In this document: positions 7,827-16,249 of the stretch, piece after piece | Numbering within the stretch: position 1 is the first letter of the stretch | How the letters are laid out: each line of letters starts with the position of its first letter | Source: Faecalispora jeddahensis | Lineage (GTDB): Bacteria > Bacillota > Clostridia > Oscillospirales > Acutalibacteraceae | Length of the DNA stretch: 64,000 nucleotides | NCBI RefSeq assembly: GCF_000577335.1 | Contig: NZ_CBYL010000001.1 | Span: 1-64,000, forward strand | Reading direction: 5' to 3' | Notes under the pieces: model-generated | What the model saw: only the letters and a program-made list of their open reading frames with translations | What the model was told of the DNA's origin: nothing | The model's database searches: none | Program-made: the position numbers and the translations under genes

Positions 7827-8900
7827 TTACTTTGCACTCATTTTTTCAATGGCTTCCCATAAGCCGTTCAGGTATGTGATGCCAAGCGCCCTGTCATACA
7901 AGCCATAACCGGCGCGGCCCTTCTCATCCCAGATCATTCTGCCGTGGTCGGGACGTACGTAACCCTCAAAGCCGACATCGTAATAGGCTTTCATGATCTC
8001 GAACAGATCGAGAGAACCGTCGGAGCTCAGGTGTGAGCTTTCATCGAACTTACCGCGCTCGTGAATCTTGATATTGCGCACATGCGCGAAATGAATCCGG
8101 TTGCCAAAGCGGCGGATTACCGCGGGGACGTCGTTATCCGGGTTTGAGCCGAACGAACCGGAGCAGAGGGTCAGGCCATTGTATTTGCTGTCGACAAGAC
8201 CCAGAATCTTCTCCAGATTTTCCGCATTGGTTGCAATGCGGGGCAGACCAAAAATATCCCACGGCGGGTCATCAGGATGAATCGCCATCTTGATATCGCA
8301 TTCCTCACACACAGGAATGATCTGCTCCAGAAAATATTTCAGGTTTGCAAACAGATCTTCGTGAGAAACATTCTTATACTGCTCAAATAGCTGCTTCAGG
8401 CTGGCCATGCGCTCCGGCTCCCAGCCAGGCATTTCGAACTCGCCGGAATCCTTCTGGATTTCATCGGCCATCTTCTGCGGGTCGGTGATCTTGTCGATGA
8501 TGGACTGATCGTATGACAACACATTGGAGCCATCGGGCAGCACCTTGGCCAGATCGGAACGGGTCCAGTCGAACACCGGCATAAAGTTGTAACAGACGAC
8601 CTTTACGCCGATCTCTTTCAGGTTGCGCAAAGTCTGCTTGTAATTCTCAATATAACGATCACGAGTGGGCAGGCCCAATTTGATGTCCTCATGAACATTG
8701 ACGCTCTCGATCACTTCCAGCTCGAGGCCGGCATCGTTGACTTCCTTTTGAAGCGCCTTGATCTTTTCGAGCGGCCAGAGCTCCCCGGCGGGGACGTCCA
8801 TCAGGGTGCCGACCACACCAGTTACACCGGGAATCTGGCGGATGTATTTCAGGGGAATCGGGTCAAAGCCGCTGCCGTACCAGCGAAATGTCATTTTCAT
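7827..8900 (-). CDS. uxuA: Mannonate dehydratase (UxuA)
   Basis: 357 residues. It dehydrates D-mannonate to 2-keto-3-deoxy-D-gluconate, the second committed step of glucuronate breakdown. The N-terminal block MTFRWYGSGFDPIPLKYIRQIPGV, the MAIHPDDPPWDIFGLPRI block with metal ligands, the LCSGSFGSNPDND block and the C-terminal YVRPDHGRMIWDE are all canonical UxuA. The fold is a metal-dependent TIM barrel. It is preceded by AAGGAG and is the last gene of the uxuB-uxuA end of the locus. An intercistronic hairpin separates it from uxuB. Confidence 0.97.
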   Translation of the reverse strand: MKMTFRWYGSGFDPIPLKYIRQIPGVTGVVGTLMDVPAGELWPLEKIKALQKEVNDAGLELEVIESVNVHEDIKLGLPTRDRYIENYKQTLRNLKEIGVKVVCYNFMPVFDWTRSDLAKVLPDGSNVLSYDQSIIDKITDPQKMADEIQKDSGEFEMPGWEPERMASLKQLFEQYKNVSHEDLFANLKYFLEQIIPVCEECDIKMAIHPDDPPWDIFGLPRIATNAENLEKILGLVDSKYNGLTLCSGSFGSNPDNDVPAVIRRFGNRIHFAHVRNIKIHERGKFDESSHLSSDGSLDLFEIMKAYYDVGFEGYVRPDHGRMIWDEKGRAGYGLYDRALGITYLNGLWEAIEKMSAK

Positions 8901-8965
8901 GCCTTATTCTCTCCTTCTTTTTTCAGAATTGATTCACTTTCCAATTAACTGATGCAAGTACAACC

Positions 8966-8998
8966 ATGTCTTTCCCCACCTGCGGCGGGGAAAGACAT
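8966..8998 (-). promoter_or_regulatory. Intercistronic hairpin between uxuB and uxuA
   Basis: A perfect 12-bp stem (ATGTCTTTCCCC and complement) with a 9-base loop and no T-run on the minus strand. It is more likely an RNA-stability or processing element than a full terminator. Confidence 0.55.
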
Positions 8999-9010
8999 CA
9001 ATCGCCCTTT

Positions 9011-10624
9011 TTAAAGGATATAACGTTTCAGAGTCTCGCGTACCGCGTGAGGCCCTGCAACCAGCTCCTGGAACATGCCTTCTACCTTTTCGCCAAGGCC
9101 CGCCTGGTACAGGTTGACACCGAACACCGCCTCGTTCTCCAGCACCGGGCGCAGCTGGCCGTGATACGATGCGGGATTGCCCAGCTCGATTCCATGTAAA
9201 TACTGCTGCAGCTGCTCGCGCATGGGGTCGGCGCTGACCTCCATCGGCTGTCCGTTGTCGTCAAGGGCCAGCAGGTAGCGCAACCAGCCGGCAAGCGCCA
9301 GCGGAATGTAAACCAGATCGCCGGGATTGAGTCCCTCGCGGCTCTGATACGCGCGGATGGTTTCGCCGAACCGGATCGCGACCTTCTGGGAGGTATCCGT
9401 GGCGATTCGCTGCGGCATATCGGGAATAAAGCGATTCGGCAGGCGCTGGTCGATCACCTCATGGATAAAATCCATGGGATGAATGATGCCGGGGTCTACA
9501 ACGACCGGCATTCCCTCGTCGTAGCCGATTCGCTCGACCAGTTTCTTGAGCTGCGGGTCAGCCATTTCCGCCGCGATGGAATCATAGCCCAGCAGGCAGC
9601 CGTACACCGCCAGAGCGGTATGCAGGGGATTCAGACAGGTGGTCACCTTCATGCGCTCGGTATTTTCCACGGTAGTGCGGTCTGTGAAATAGACTCCCGC
9701 TTTCTCCAAAGCGGGACGGCCGTTCGGGAACTGATCCTCCACCACCAGATATTGCGGAACCTCCGCGTTGACAAACGGAGCAATAAAGGTCTTTTTCTCG
9801 GTAATGACGGGGGCCATCGCCTCCACCCCATCCTGCTCCAGAGCCTGCTGCACTACCGGGGAGGGACGGGGGGTGATCTTATCGATCATCGACCATGGGA
9901 ATCCCACCTTTTCCGGATTTTTCATATACGCGGCAAACTCTGCCGGAACAAGACCGTTCTGCTGCCAGAACCGGACGATCTCCAATACGGAGGAGGAAAG
10001 TTTTTCTCCGTTGTGTGAGCAGTTATCCATGCTGACAAAAGCAACCGGCAGCTCGCCCGCCTGGTAGCGCTCATAGGCCAGAGCAGCCACGATGGCCATC
10101 GCGTGATGCGGGGCCTTGGGGCCTGCCTGCAAATCCTCGCGCACGATCGGAAGAAGCTCCCCCTTCATGTCGCGCAGACTGTAGCCTTTTTCCGTGATGG
10201 TAAAGCTGACCATCTGCAGCGACGGGCTGCGGAAAATCCGCTTGAGCTCGTTCCAGTCCTGCTCCTTGTGCGGCGCGGCGGAAAGACCGCAGGCAATGCT
10301 GCCCACCACGGTCTTGTCGAGGCGGCCGTCGGGGTTCATCAGCACCAAAAGCGCCAGATTATCATACGGCTGATAAATCTTCTCGATGATCTCGTCGTCA
10401 AAGGTTTCCGCCGCGATGATCCCGGTGCCGGCGGAGCCGTTTTCCAGCAGGCGCTGCTGAAGCTCGGCAATAAAGCCGCGAAAAATATTGCCCGCACCGA
10501 AATGCACCCACTGCGGCGTGGCTTCGGTCTGCGCGCGCATCGCGTCGATGTCAAATCGAGGCAGACGGATACCGGCCCTCTCCCATTCTCCCTGCTGACG
10601 AATTCCCTCTTTGTTTAGCTTCAT
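9011..10624 (-). CDS. uxuB: Fructuronate reductase / mannitol dehydrogenase family protein (UxuB)
   Basis: 537 residues. It reduces D-fructuronate to D-mannonate with NADH, feeding UxuA. The polyol-dehydrogenase layout is clear. VHFGAGNIFRGFIAELQQRLLE marks the Rossmann entry near residue 40. FVSMDNCSHNGEKL is the family signature. MIDKITPRPS carries the catalytic Lys, and CLNPLHTALAVYGCLLGY is the C-terminal signature. The ATG at 10624 has AAAGGAGAG upstream; the ATG at 10648 does not. It lies between the TRAP permease genes and uxuA on one strand. Confidence 0.93.
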   Translation of the reverse strand: MKLNKEGIRQQGEWERAGIRLPRFDIDAMRAQTEATPQWVHFGAGNIFRGFIAELQQRLLENGSAGTGIIAAETFDDEIIEKIYQPYDNLALLVLMNPDGRLDKTVVGSIACGLSAAPHKEQDWNELKRIFRSPSLQMVSFTITEKGYSLRDMKGELLPIVREDLQAGPKAPHHAMAIVAALAYERYQAGELPVAFVSMDNCSHNGEKLSSSVLEIVRFWQQNGLVPAEFAAYMKNPEKVGFPWSMIDKITPRPSPVVQQALEQDGVEAMAPVITEKKTFIAPFVNAEVPQYLVVEDQFPNGRPALEKAGVYFTDRTTVENTERMKVTTCLNPLHTALAVYGCLLGYDSIAAEMADPQLKKLVERIGYDEGMPVVVDPGIIHPMDFIHEVIDQRLPNRFIPDMPQRIATDTSQKVAIRFGETIRAYQSREGLNPGDLVYIPLALAGWLRYLLALDDNGQPMEVSADPMREQLQQYLHGIELGNPASYHGQLRPVLENEAVFGVNLYQAGLGEKVEGMFQELVAGPHAVRETLKRYIL

Positions 10625-10705
10625 TCTAATCTCTCCTTTTGGCTTCATAACAGCCTGCGAATTTCAGCTCGCCAGTTTTTTTCGATCAGCCCTGCTTTTA
10701 CAGGA

Positions 10706-12004
10706 TCATCCCCCAAGCCATCTTAAGGGGACTTCCACAAGTGCCGGCACAAGCGCCAGCAGGAAACACAGGATCGTCTGCGCTATAAAATACGGCATGG
10801 TCGGCAGGATGATTTTGTCCATCTTCACCTTGCCGGTAGCGCACGCCACATTCAAAACAGGTCCGACAGGAGGAGACGTCAAACCCAGCACGTTCATCAG
10901 TACAAACACGATTCCGAAATACACCGGGTCGATCCCCGCGGCCTTCACCAGCGGGAGCATGATCGGCGTGAGGATCAGAATGCTCGGCACCACGTCCATG
11001 GCAAGACCCACAACGACGACAATGCACATCAGTACGAACATCAGGAGCGTCGGTCTTTCCACCAGGCCCTCAAGACCGGACGTCATCATCTGCGGAATGC
11101 GTGAGATCGTCATAAAGTAGGCGGCGCAGTTGGCGGCTGCCGCGAGGAACATCACCACGGCGGACATCTTTGCCGACGCGACGAACGCTTTCATCAAATC
11201 CTTGATTTTCAGCTCGCGGTAGATGAACAGACCGATCAGGATCGCATAGACGCAGGCGATCACGCCCGCTTCCGTCGCTGTGAAATAACCAGAGCGCAGC
11301 CCAACGAGGATAATCACCGGGAGGAACAGCGCCCACAGACCATCGAGGATAATTTTCACCGCTTCTTTCGGCGATGGTTTCGATACGGTTTCCGTATCCG
11401 GCACAACACCTTTTTTGCGGGAAACAAAAAACCACACCACACTGGCGATGATCGTAAGGTAAACGGCCGGCGCAATGCCGCCCATGAACAGGGACTTGAT
11501 TGAAACGCCCGCCGCAATGCCGTACACAATCATCGGCACCGACGGCGGCATGATCGGCGCGACCAGATTCGCGCTTGCGGTGAGCGCGGCGGCTTTCTCG
11601 CGATTATAGCCGGAGTTCGCCATCATGGGAATCAGAATCGCGCCCAGCGCGGCACAGGCCGCGACAGCAGAGCCGACAAGCGAAGCAAACATCAGACACG
11701 CGAGGATCGTAACATAACCCAATCCGCCGCGCACACGCCCGATAAAGATATTGCAGAACGCAATGATGCGCTTCGTCAGTCCGCCGCGATTCATGATTTC
11801 GCCCGCCAGCACGAAGAACGGCAGCGCCATCATGGTAACGGAATCCGAGCCCTGCATCAGCGTGCGCGCGATGATCGTCGGGTTTGCGTCGCCGCCGCCG
11901 AGCGCCAGCGCTGTCGCCACAGCGCACAGCAGCAATGCTACGGCGATCGGCAGTCCGATGACGATCCCTACGAGCATGGAAGCAATAAAGATAGCAATAA
12001 TCAT
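10706..12004 (-). CDS. dctM: TRAP transporter large permease (DctM/SiaM type)
   Basis: 432 residues, almost entirely hydrophobic, with about 12 membrane helices. It is the ion-coupled translocation subunit of a tripartite ATP-independent periplasmic transporter. Typical blocks include LPFFVLAGEIMNRGGLTKRII, VAPIMPPSVPMIVYGIAAGVSI and LTPIMLPLVKAAGIDPVYFGIVFVLN-like sequence with MNVLGLTSPPVGPVLNVA. It overlaps the small permease stop by four bases. Next to uxuA/uxuB, the likely cargo is a hexuronate or aldonate. Confidence 0.95.
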   Translation of the reverse strand: MIIAIFIASMLVGIVIGLPIAVALLLCAVATALALGGGDANPTIIARTLMQGSDSVTMMALPFFVLAGEIMNRGGLTKRIIAFCNIFIGRVRGGLGYVTILACLMFASLVGSAVAACAALGAILIPMMANSGYNREKAAALTASANLVAPIMPPSVPMIVYGIAAGVSIKSLFMGGIAPAVYLTIIASVVWFFVSRKKGVVPDTETVSKPSPKEAVKIILDGLWALFLPVIILVGLRSGYFTATEAGVIACVYAILIGLFIYRELKIKDLMKAFVASAKMSAVVMFLAAAANCAAYFMTISRIPQMMTSGLEGLVERPTLLMFVLMCIVVVVGLAMDVVPSILILTPIMLPLVKAAGIDPVYFGIVFVLMNVLGLTSPPVGPVLNVACATGKVKMDKIILPTMPYFIAQTILCFLLALVPALVEVPLRWLGG

Positions 12005-12579
12005 TGCAGACCGGCTCCTTCCCCTAATTCTCCGTCATTGGACAGAGCGTCGTCCTCACCATGATCCCCGAACAGCTCCAATACGGATTCTTTCAGGAAG
12101 AACATACGGTACAGGTTTACCAGTGAGATAATGATAACCGAAACGCCCAGCAGGACGCCGGCAAAATGCACCATAAAGACCGGGAAGTGTGTCGCAACCC
12201 AAAAGTCGTTGCGGTTCTTCCACGCGTTTTGAAACGCGCCCGTCGCCAGCACACCCATCAGCCAAATGATCGTGCTCTGAATCACCACGTACAGAACTTT
12301 CTGAGACATGGGAGGAATCTTGTTGATCAGCGTGTCGATCATCAGATGGCGGTTTTCGCGTGCGGCTATGATCGAGCCCAAATAGACCAAATAGATAAAG
12401 CAGATGCGCGCTACTTCTTCCGTCCACGCAAAGCCCAAATCGAACTGACGCAATATCACATTTAAAAAGGTGAAAAAAATCATGACACCCAGAAAGATCG
12501 CGATGACAATCTCTATGACCTGAAACAGTTTGTCTACGATCTTCCCGATCCCTCGCGACTTATGACTGCTGTCGGACAT
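12001..12579 (-). CDS. dctQ: TRAP transporter small permease (DctQ type)
   Basis: 192 residues with four predicted membrane helices. The block FAWTEEVARICFIYLVYLGS is the DctQ signature. It pairs with the large permease at the membrane. GAGGAGGGGG sits upstream of the ATG at 12579. It overlaps dctM by four bases (ATGA), a coupled arrangement. A hairpin separates it from the binding-protein gene upstream. Confidence 0.93.
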   Translation of the reverse strand: MSDSSHKSRGIGKIVDKLFQVIEIVIAIFLGVMIFFTFLNVILRQFDLGFAWTEEVARICFIYLVYLGSIIAARENRHLMIDTLINKIPPMSQKVLYVVIQSTIIWLMGVLATGAFQNAWKNRNDFWVATHFPVFMVHFAGVLLGVSVIIISLVNLYRMFFLKESVLELFGDHGEDDALSNDGELGEGAGLQ

Positions 12580-12602
12580 AAATCCCCCTCCTCTTTGATA
12601 CA

Positions 12603-12636
12603 CAAGACCGTACCCCGATGAAAGGGCACGGTCTTG
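12603..12636 (-). promoter_or_regulatory. Intercistronic hairpin after the TRAP binding-protein gene
   Basis: CAAGACCGT pairs with ACGGTCTTG, with an inner CCC/GGG pair, immediately after the dctP stop and before dctQ. Without a T-run it likely protects the upstream mRNA or partly attenuates the permeases. Confidence 0.55.
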
Positions 12637-12647
12637 CTCAGATGAAA

Positions 12648-13721
12648 TTACTGAACCGCTTTGATTTTCTCGGTCAGATCTTTTGCCCAGTCATTTTCAG
12701 CAAGAAGCTTGTCGATGGTGGGCTGGATTTTCTCGATGATTTTCGCCCGGTCTTCGTCGGAGCAGGCAGTTACGGTCACGCCGGCGTCTATCAGAGTCTG
12801 GCGATCTTTATCAACGGAGGCAATGTAGTCTTCCCACGCCTGAGCAGCGGTGGCCTTGGCCGCGTCGCGGATGATCTGGCGCTGATTCTCGGACATTTCC
12901 TCAAGCTTATCCGTATTCGCAACGATCTCGAGGGTGGCAACAATATGGTTGGTTTCATACAGGTATTTCTGAACTTCCTGGAAGTTCTGGGCAAGCACTG
13001 TCACCATGCCGTTGTCCTGTCCGTCTACGGTGCCGGTTTCCAGCGCGGTGAACAGCTCGCCGAGCGGGATGACCGTCGCGGAAGCCCCAAGGTTCTGGGT
13101 GATACCGACGTGAATCGGGTTGTTGGGCATACGGAATTTTTGACCCACAAAGTCTTCAACGCTCGTCAGCTTCTTGTTTGATGTAAAGGTACGCGCAGAG
13201 TTGGGGCCCCAGCCGAGCAGCTCGACCTCAGGGAATTTTTCATGGAACTTTGTGCTTACTTCGTCTGCGATCGGACCCGTCCAGACCTTTTTCGCGTGAT
13301 CAAGGTCACGATACAGGAACGGCCAGTCGGAAATCAGCATCATCGGGAACTCCTGGTTCATCGGAGTGCCGACCACCGTAAAGTCTACGGAACCGTCGCG
13401 GACAGACTGCCAGAGAGCGGCTTCGTCGCCCAGCAGACCGTCATGGTAGACATCCACCTTAATCTTGCCGCCGGACTTTTCTTCGATCTGTTTCTTAAAG
13501 ACGTTGTCAAGAGCTGCCGCCATGGGGTGTGTGGCTCCCCAGTTGTCGCCGATTTTCAGGCTGAACTCTTTTTCCTCGGCGTTGCCGCCCGTACTTGCAG
13601 TGCTTCCGGTGCTGCCGCTGCACGCCGTCGCAACAGAAGCGATCATCGCGACCGCCAGGATACTTGAAAACAACCTCTTCACCGTCGGTTTTCCTCCCGA
13701 ATTCTCAAAAAACTTTTTCAT
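12648..13721 (-). CDS. dctP: TRAP transporter solute-binding lipoprotein (DctP type)
   Basis: 357 residues. A lipoprotein signal peptide is visible: basic start, hydrophobic core SSILAVAMIASVATAC, with the Cys at the lipobox. A Gly/Ser/Thr spacer and the DctP fold follow. Family blocks include DFTVVGTPMNQEFPMMLISDWPFLYRD, VGQKFRMPNNPIHVGITQNLGASATVIPLGELFTALETGTVDGQDN, and a helical C-terminus ending at LTEKIKAVQ. The first block's Arg (FRMPN) is the position that usually binds a carboxylate, consistent with a sugar-acid ligand. GGAGGAG precedes the ATG at 13721. Confidence 0.94.
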   Translation of the reverse strand: MKKFFENSGGKPTVKRLFSSILAVAMIASVATACSGSTGSTASTGGNAEEKEFSLKIGDNWGATHPMAAALDNVFKKQIEEKSGGKIKVDVYHDGLLGDEAALWQSVRDGSVDFTVVGTPMNQEFPMMLISDWPFLYRDLDHAKKVWTGPIADEVSTKFHEKFPEVELLGWGPNSARTFTSNKKLTSVEDFVGQKFRMPNNPIHVGITQNLGASATVIPLGELFTALETGTVDGQDNGMVTVLAQNFQEVQKYLYETNHIVATLEIVANTDKLEEMSENQRQIIRDAAKATAAQAWEDYIASVDKDRQTLIDAGVTVTACSDEDRAKIIEKIQPTIDKLLAENDWAKDLTEKIKAVQ

Positions 13722-13807
13722 TCTTGAACTCCTCCTGTTTTTTCTCACATTCTATCTTTAGCGGCTCCGAAATTTCCCCGCCGCTAAATTCCTGTTCTGA
13801 AAAAAGC

Positions 13808-14839
13808 CTATTCCTGCTCCCCAAACACGATGACCATCTTCTTCATGTCCTTCACCGGGTGCAGCATATTCTCAAATACCTGATCCACCTGATCGAAGGG
13901 GATGTAATGGCTGACCATGCCGTCGAGCTGGAATTTCCCCTGTGCAAAGTTCTGGATGGTGGGCTCGAACTGACCGCTGGACATTCTGGTGCCTATGATG
14001 GAAAGCTCCCGCGCGTTGATCATCGCCTGCGTGATCCCTTCCGGCTCTGTGCAGAAGCCCAGAGGGACAATGGTCGCCCCATTTGTGGGAATACCCTGTT
14101 CCAGCACCGCGGTGAGCGAGCCCGGATAGCACGCGGAATCGAAAATCACATCGACCCCGGCTCCATTTGTAAACTCCTGTACGCATTCCTTCAGATTCTG
14201 TATCTTCGTATTGACAACAGAATCGGCGCCGTATTCTTTCGCACGCTCCAAAGAGCTTTCATTGATATCGGCACAAATCACCCGGCAGCCCTTCTGTTTT
14301 AGGGTCTGCAGAATCACCGCGCCGATGGTTCCGCTGCCCAGCACCAGCACCGATTCGCCGCCCTGAATCCCAGCCCGCTTGGTGCAGTGGCCGCCGATGG
14401 CAAAGGGCTCGATCAGTGCCGCCTCACGATATGTAATTCCCTTGGGCAAAATATAAACCTCGTGCTCCGGCACTGCAAGGTATTCTCTCCAGCCGCCGTC
14501 GATCGCGGCGCCGCGCGCCTTTACCGTTCGGCAGATGTTCCTTCGTCCGCTCAGGCACTGCGGGCAGTGACCGCAGGCAACCACCAGATCGACCACCACG
14601 GCATCGCCGGGCTGAACGGAGGTTACGTCTTTGCCTACCTCTACCACCACACCGGCATTCTCATGACCGGGAATGCGGGGATATACCGCATTGGGGTTTT
14701 CTCCTAAAAACAAATGAAAATCGGAACCGCACACGCCGGCCGCTTTCATTTGAATCAACACTTCTCCGTCACCGGGTTTCGGCACAGGAGCCTGTCGTAC
14801 TTCAAACTGCCGGGGCCCGGTAATGACTACTTCTTTCAA
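13808..14839 (-). CDS. Zinc-dependent medium-chain dehydrogenase, probably acting on a sugar acid
   Basis: 343 residues. Catalytic zinc ligands are in AAGVCGSDFHLF and IPGHENAGVV. A structural-zinc cluster is seen as CGHCPQCLSGRRNIC. The NAD-binding turn is VLVLGSGTIGAVILQTL. The family includes L-galactonate, L-gulonate and threonine dehydrogenases. Being first in the operon that carries the TRAP importer, uxuB and uxuA, it may convert L-galactonate or L-gulonate to a keto acid entering at UxuB (inference). The TTG at 14839 is chosen because AGGGTGG lies 8 bases before it; a GTG at 14851 has its site too close. Confidence 0.85.
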   Translation of the reverse strand: MKEVVITGPRQFEVRQAPVPKPGDGEVLIQMKAAGVCGSDFHLFLGENPNAVYPRIPGHENAGVVVEVGKDVTSVQPGDAVVVDLVVACGHCPQCLSGRRNICRTVKARGAAIDGGWREYLAVPEHEVYILPKGITYREAALIEPFAIGGHCTKRAGIQGGESVLVLGSGTIGAVILQTLKQKGCRVICADINESSLERAKEYGADSVVNTKIQNLKECVQEFTNGAGVDVIFDSACYPGSLTAVLEQGIPTNGATIVPLGFCTEPEGITQAMINARELSIIGTRMSSGQFEPTIQNFAQGKFQLDGMVSHYIPFDQVDQVFENMLHPVKDMKKMVIVFGEQE

Positions 14840-14885
14840 GATTGTGACCACCCTTCAAAATGCACATTTCCATCTGATATATACT

Positions 14886-14942
14886 ATGTTAAATATTACG
14901 TTAATATATTAACCTAATATAACTGTCTGCCATGTTAAATAT
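14886..14942. promoter_or_regulatory. Operator-like repeats in the divergent uronate promoter region
   Basis: The AT-rich stretch holds two direct copies of ATGTTAAATAT (14886-14896 and 14932-14942) and the 12-bp palindrome TTAATATATTAA (14901-14912). It lies between the dehydrogenase start and the FCD regulator, where a regulator of both directions would bind. Which repeat is the real site cannot be told by eye. No clear -35/-10 pair for the leftward operon stands out. Confidence 0.5.
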
Positions 14943-15071
14943 AGCATAGTAAAACGCATCAGTCTATGAGTATATTCTACAAAATGCCAGTCAACCGTTT
15001 ATGAATTTGGTCAAAAAGTCATTTTTTAACATAGATATAGCGCGAAGCCGCACAATATTTTTTATTTCCTC

Positions 15072-15100
15072 TTGTATTACAGTCAGTATTGCACTACAAT
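15072..15100 (+). promoter_or_regulatory. Promoter of the GntR/FCD regulator
   Basis: TTGTAT, 17 bases, TACAAT. An ATATT-N5-AATAT inverted repeat starts just inside the -10 and could mediate autoregulation. Confidence 0.7.
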
Positions 15101-15171
15101 ATATTAGATCAATATGTTAGAGATTATTTCTTCCTATTCCGTCGTCCACTTTCATTTTAGGAGGGGCATTT

Positions 15172-15915
15172 GTGACCAATCAGAAGCAACCCAAGGACTC
15201 TCAGACAGCGGGAGAAAATGTATATCAGTACCTTCGCAGCAGCATCATTGGGCTGCAGGTGAAACCCGGCCAGACCATCAACATCAACGAATTGAGTGAC
15301 TTTTTAAAGGTGAGCCGCTCCCCCATCCGTGACGCTCTGATTCAGCTGGCAAAGGACGGTCTGGTGACGACCACGCCGCAAAAGGGCACGATCGTTTCTA
15401 AAATCGACATCCAGCGAGTGAGAGACGAACGTTTTATGCGGTCCTGCATCGAAGAAAGGGTTCTGGGGGAGTTTTTAGAAAGCTACCAGGAATCTGACAT
15501 TAAAGCTTTAAAGGATCTGCTGCGGCAGCAGAAGAAGGCGCTGGAAAACAAGGATGCCCGCGATTTTCTGCGTACGGACGACGCTTTTCACACGGTTTTC
15601 TTTCAGGCGACCAACCACCCGTTCTGTCTGGAAAACGTTCTGAACATGTCGAGCCATTATTACCGGATCCGTTTGCTGTCCCTTTCGGAGTCGGACATCC
15701 GTCAGCAAACCTATGAGCAGCACGAAGAAATCCTGCGGCTGATCCAGGAGAGGGACGTTTCAAAAATCCGAACGCTGATTGATCTTCACATTGTGGATAA
15801 GCAGGATGAAGAAACCCGCATGAAGCGCAAATACCCGGAGCTGTTCACCGCGATTGAGGAATCCGACCAGCTCAAGGGCAAAATCTGGGAAGAAGATTTT
15901 CTGATGACAGTATAA
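15172..15915 (+). CDS. GntR-family regulator with FCD domain
   Basis: 247 residues from a GTG start with GGAGGGG upstream. The N-terminal winged helix (about 14-78) is typical: NVYQYLRSSIIGLQVKPGQTININELSDFLKVSRSPIRDAL, then LAKDGLVTTTPQKGTIVS. The C-terminal FCD domain carries the metal/ligand-binding acidic and His residues (DDAFHTVFF; HEEILRLI; LIDLHI). FCD regulators commonly sense sugar acids such as fructuronate or gluconate. It is divergent from the TRAP-uxu operon across a 330-base AT-rich region and is its likely regulator. Confidence 0.92.
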   Translation: MTNQKQPKDSQTAGENVYQYLRSSIIGLQVKPGQTININELSDFLKVSRSPIRDALIQLAKDGLVTTTPQKGTIVSKIDIQRVRDERFMRSCIEERVLGEFLESYQESDIKALKDLLRQQKKALENKDARDFLRTDDAFHTVFFQATNHPFCLENVLNMSSHYYRIRLLSLSESDIRQQTYEQHEEILRLIQERDVSKIRTLIDLHIVDKQDEETRMKRKYPELFTAIEESDQLKGKIWEEDFLMTV

Positions 15916-16020
15916 CACAAAGCCTTCACGAAACAGGCGAAAAGGGACGTTTCTCCCCCTCCAACGGTGAGGGGGAAACCGAAACCTTGTTTCTGCTGTT
16001 CAGTGAAAAATCAGTATAAA

Positions 16021-16072
16021 AAGCCGAAAGCCTCCATGCGCGCGTTACACATGGAGACTTTCGGCTTTTCTC
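16021..16072 (+). terminator. Terminator of the FCD regulator gene
   Basis: AAGCCGAAAG-C-CTCCATG pairs with CATGGAG-A-CTTTCGGCTT, then TTTCTCTTGCTTTT. A second, weaker stem (GTTTCTCCCCCTC with GAGGGGGAAAC) precedes it at about 15949-15979. Confidence 0.75.
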
Positions 16073-16159
16073 TTGCTTTTCCACAGGAAGCCTATTTGGA
16101 TGTACGGTGGAGCGTACACCCGGCAAAGTCATATTCAAGGGGATGAATCAAACGCAGTT

Positions 16160-16187
16160 CCAAAGCGGGAGGGTGGGCCCGCTTTGG
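16160..16187. promoter_or_regulatory. GC-rich hairpin downstream of the flavoprotein gene
   Basis: CCAAAGCGGG pairs perfectly with CCCGCTTTGG around 8 bases. There is no T-run on either side. It may mark the 3' end of the long leftward operon by RNA processing. Confidence 0.45.
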
Positions 16188-16249
16188 GCTGCACAAATGC
16201 ACCGGCCGCGCGAGGCAGCGGCTTATTCCAAACTGGGTGCGAAATTTAC

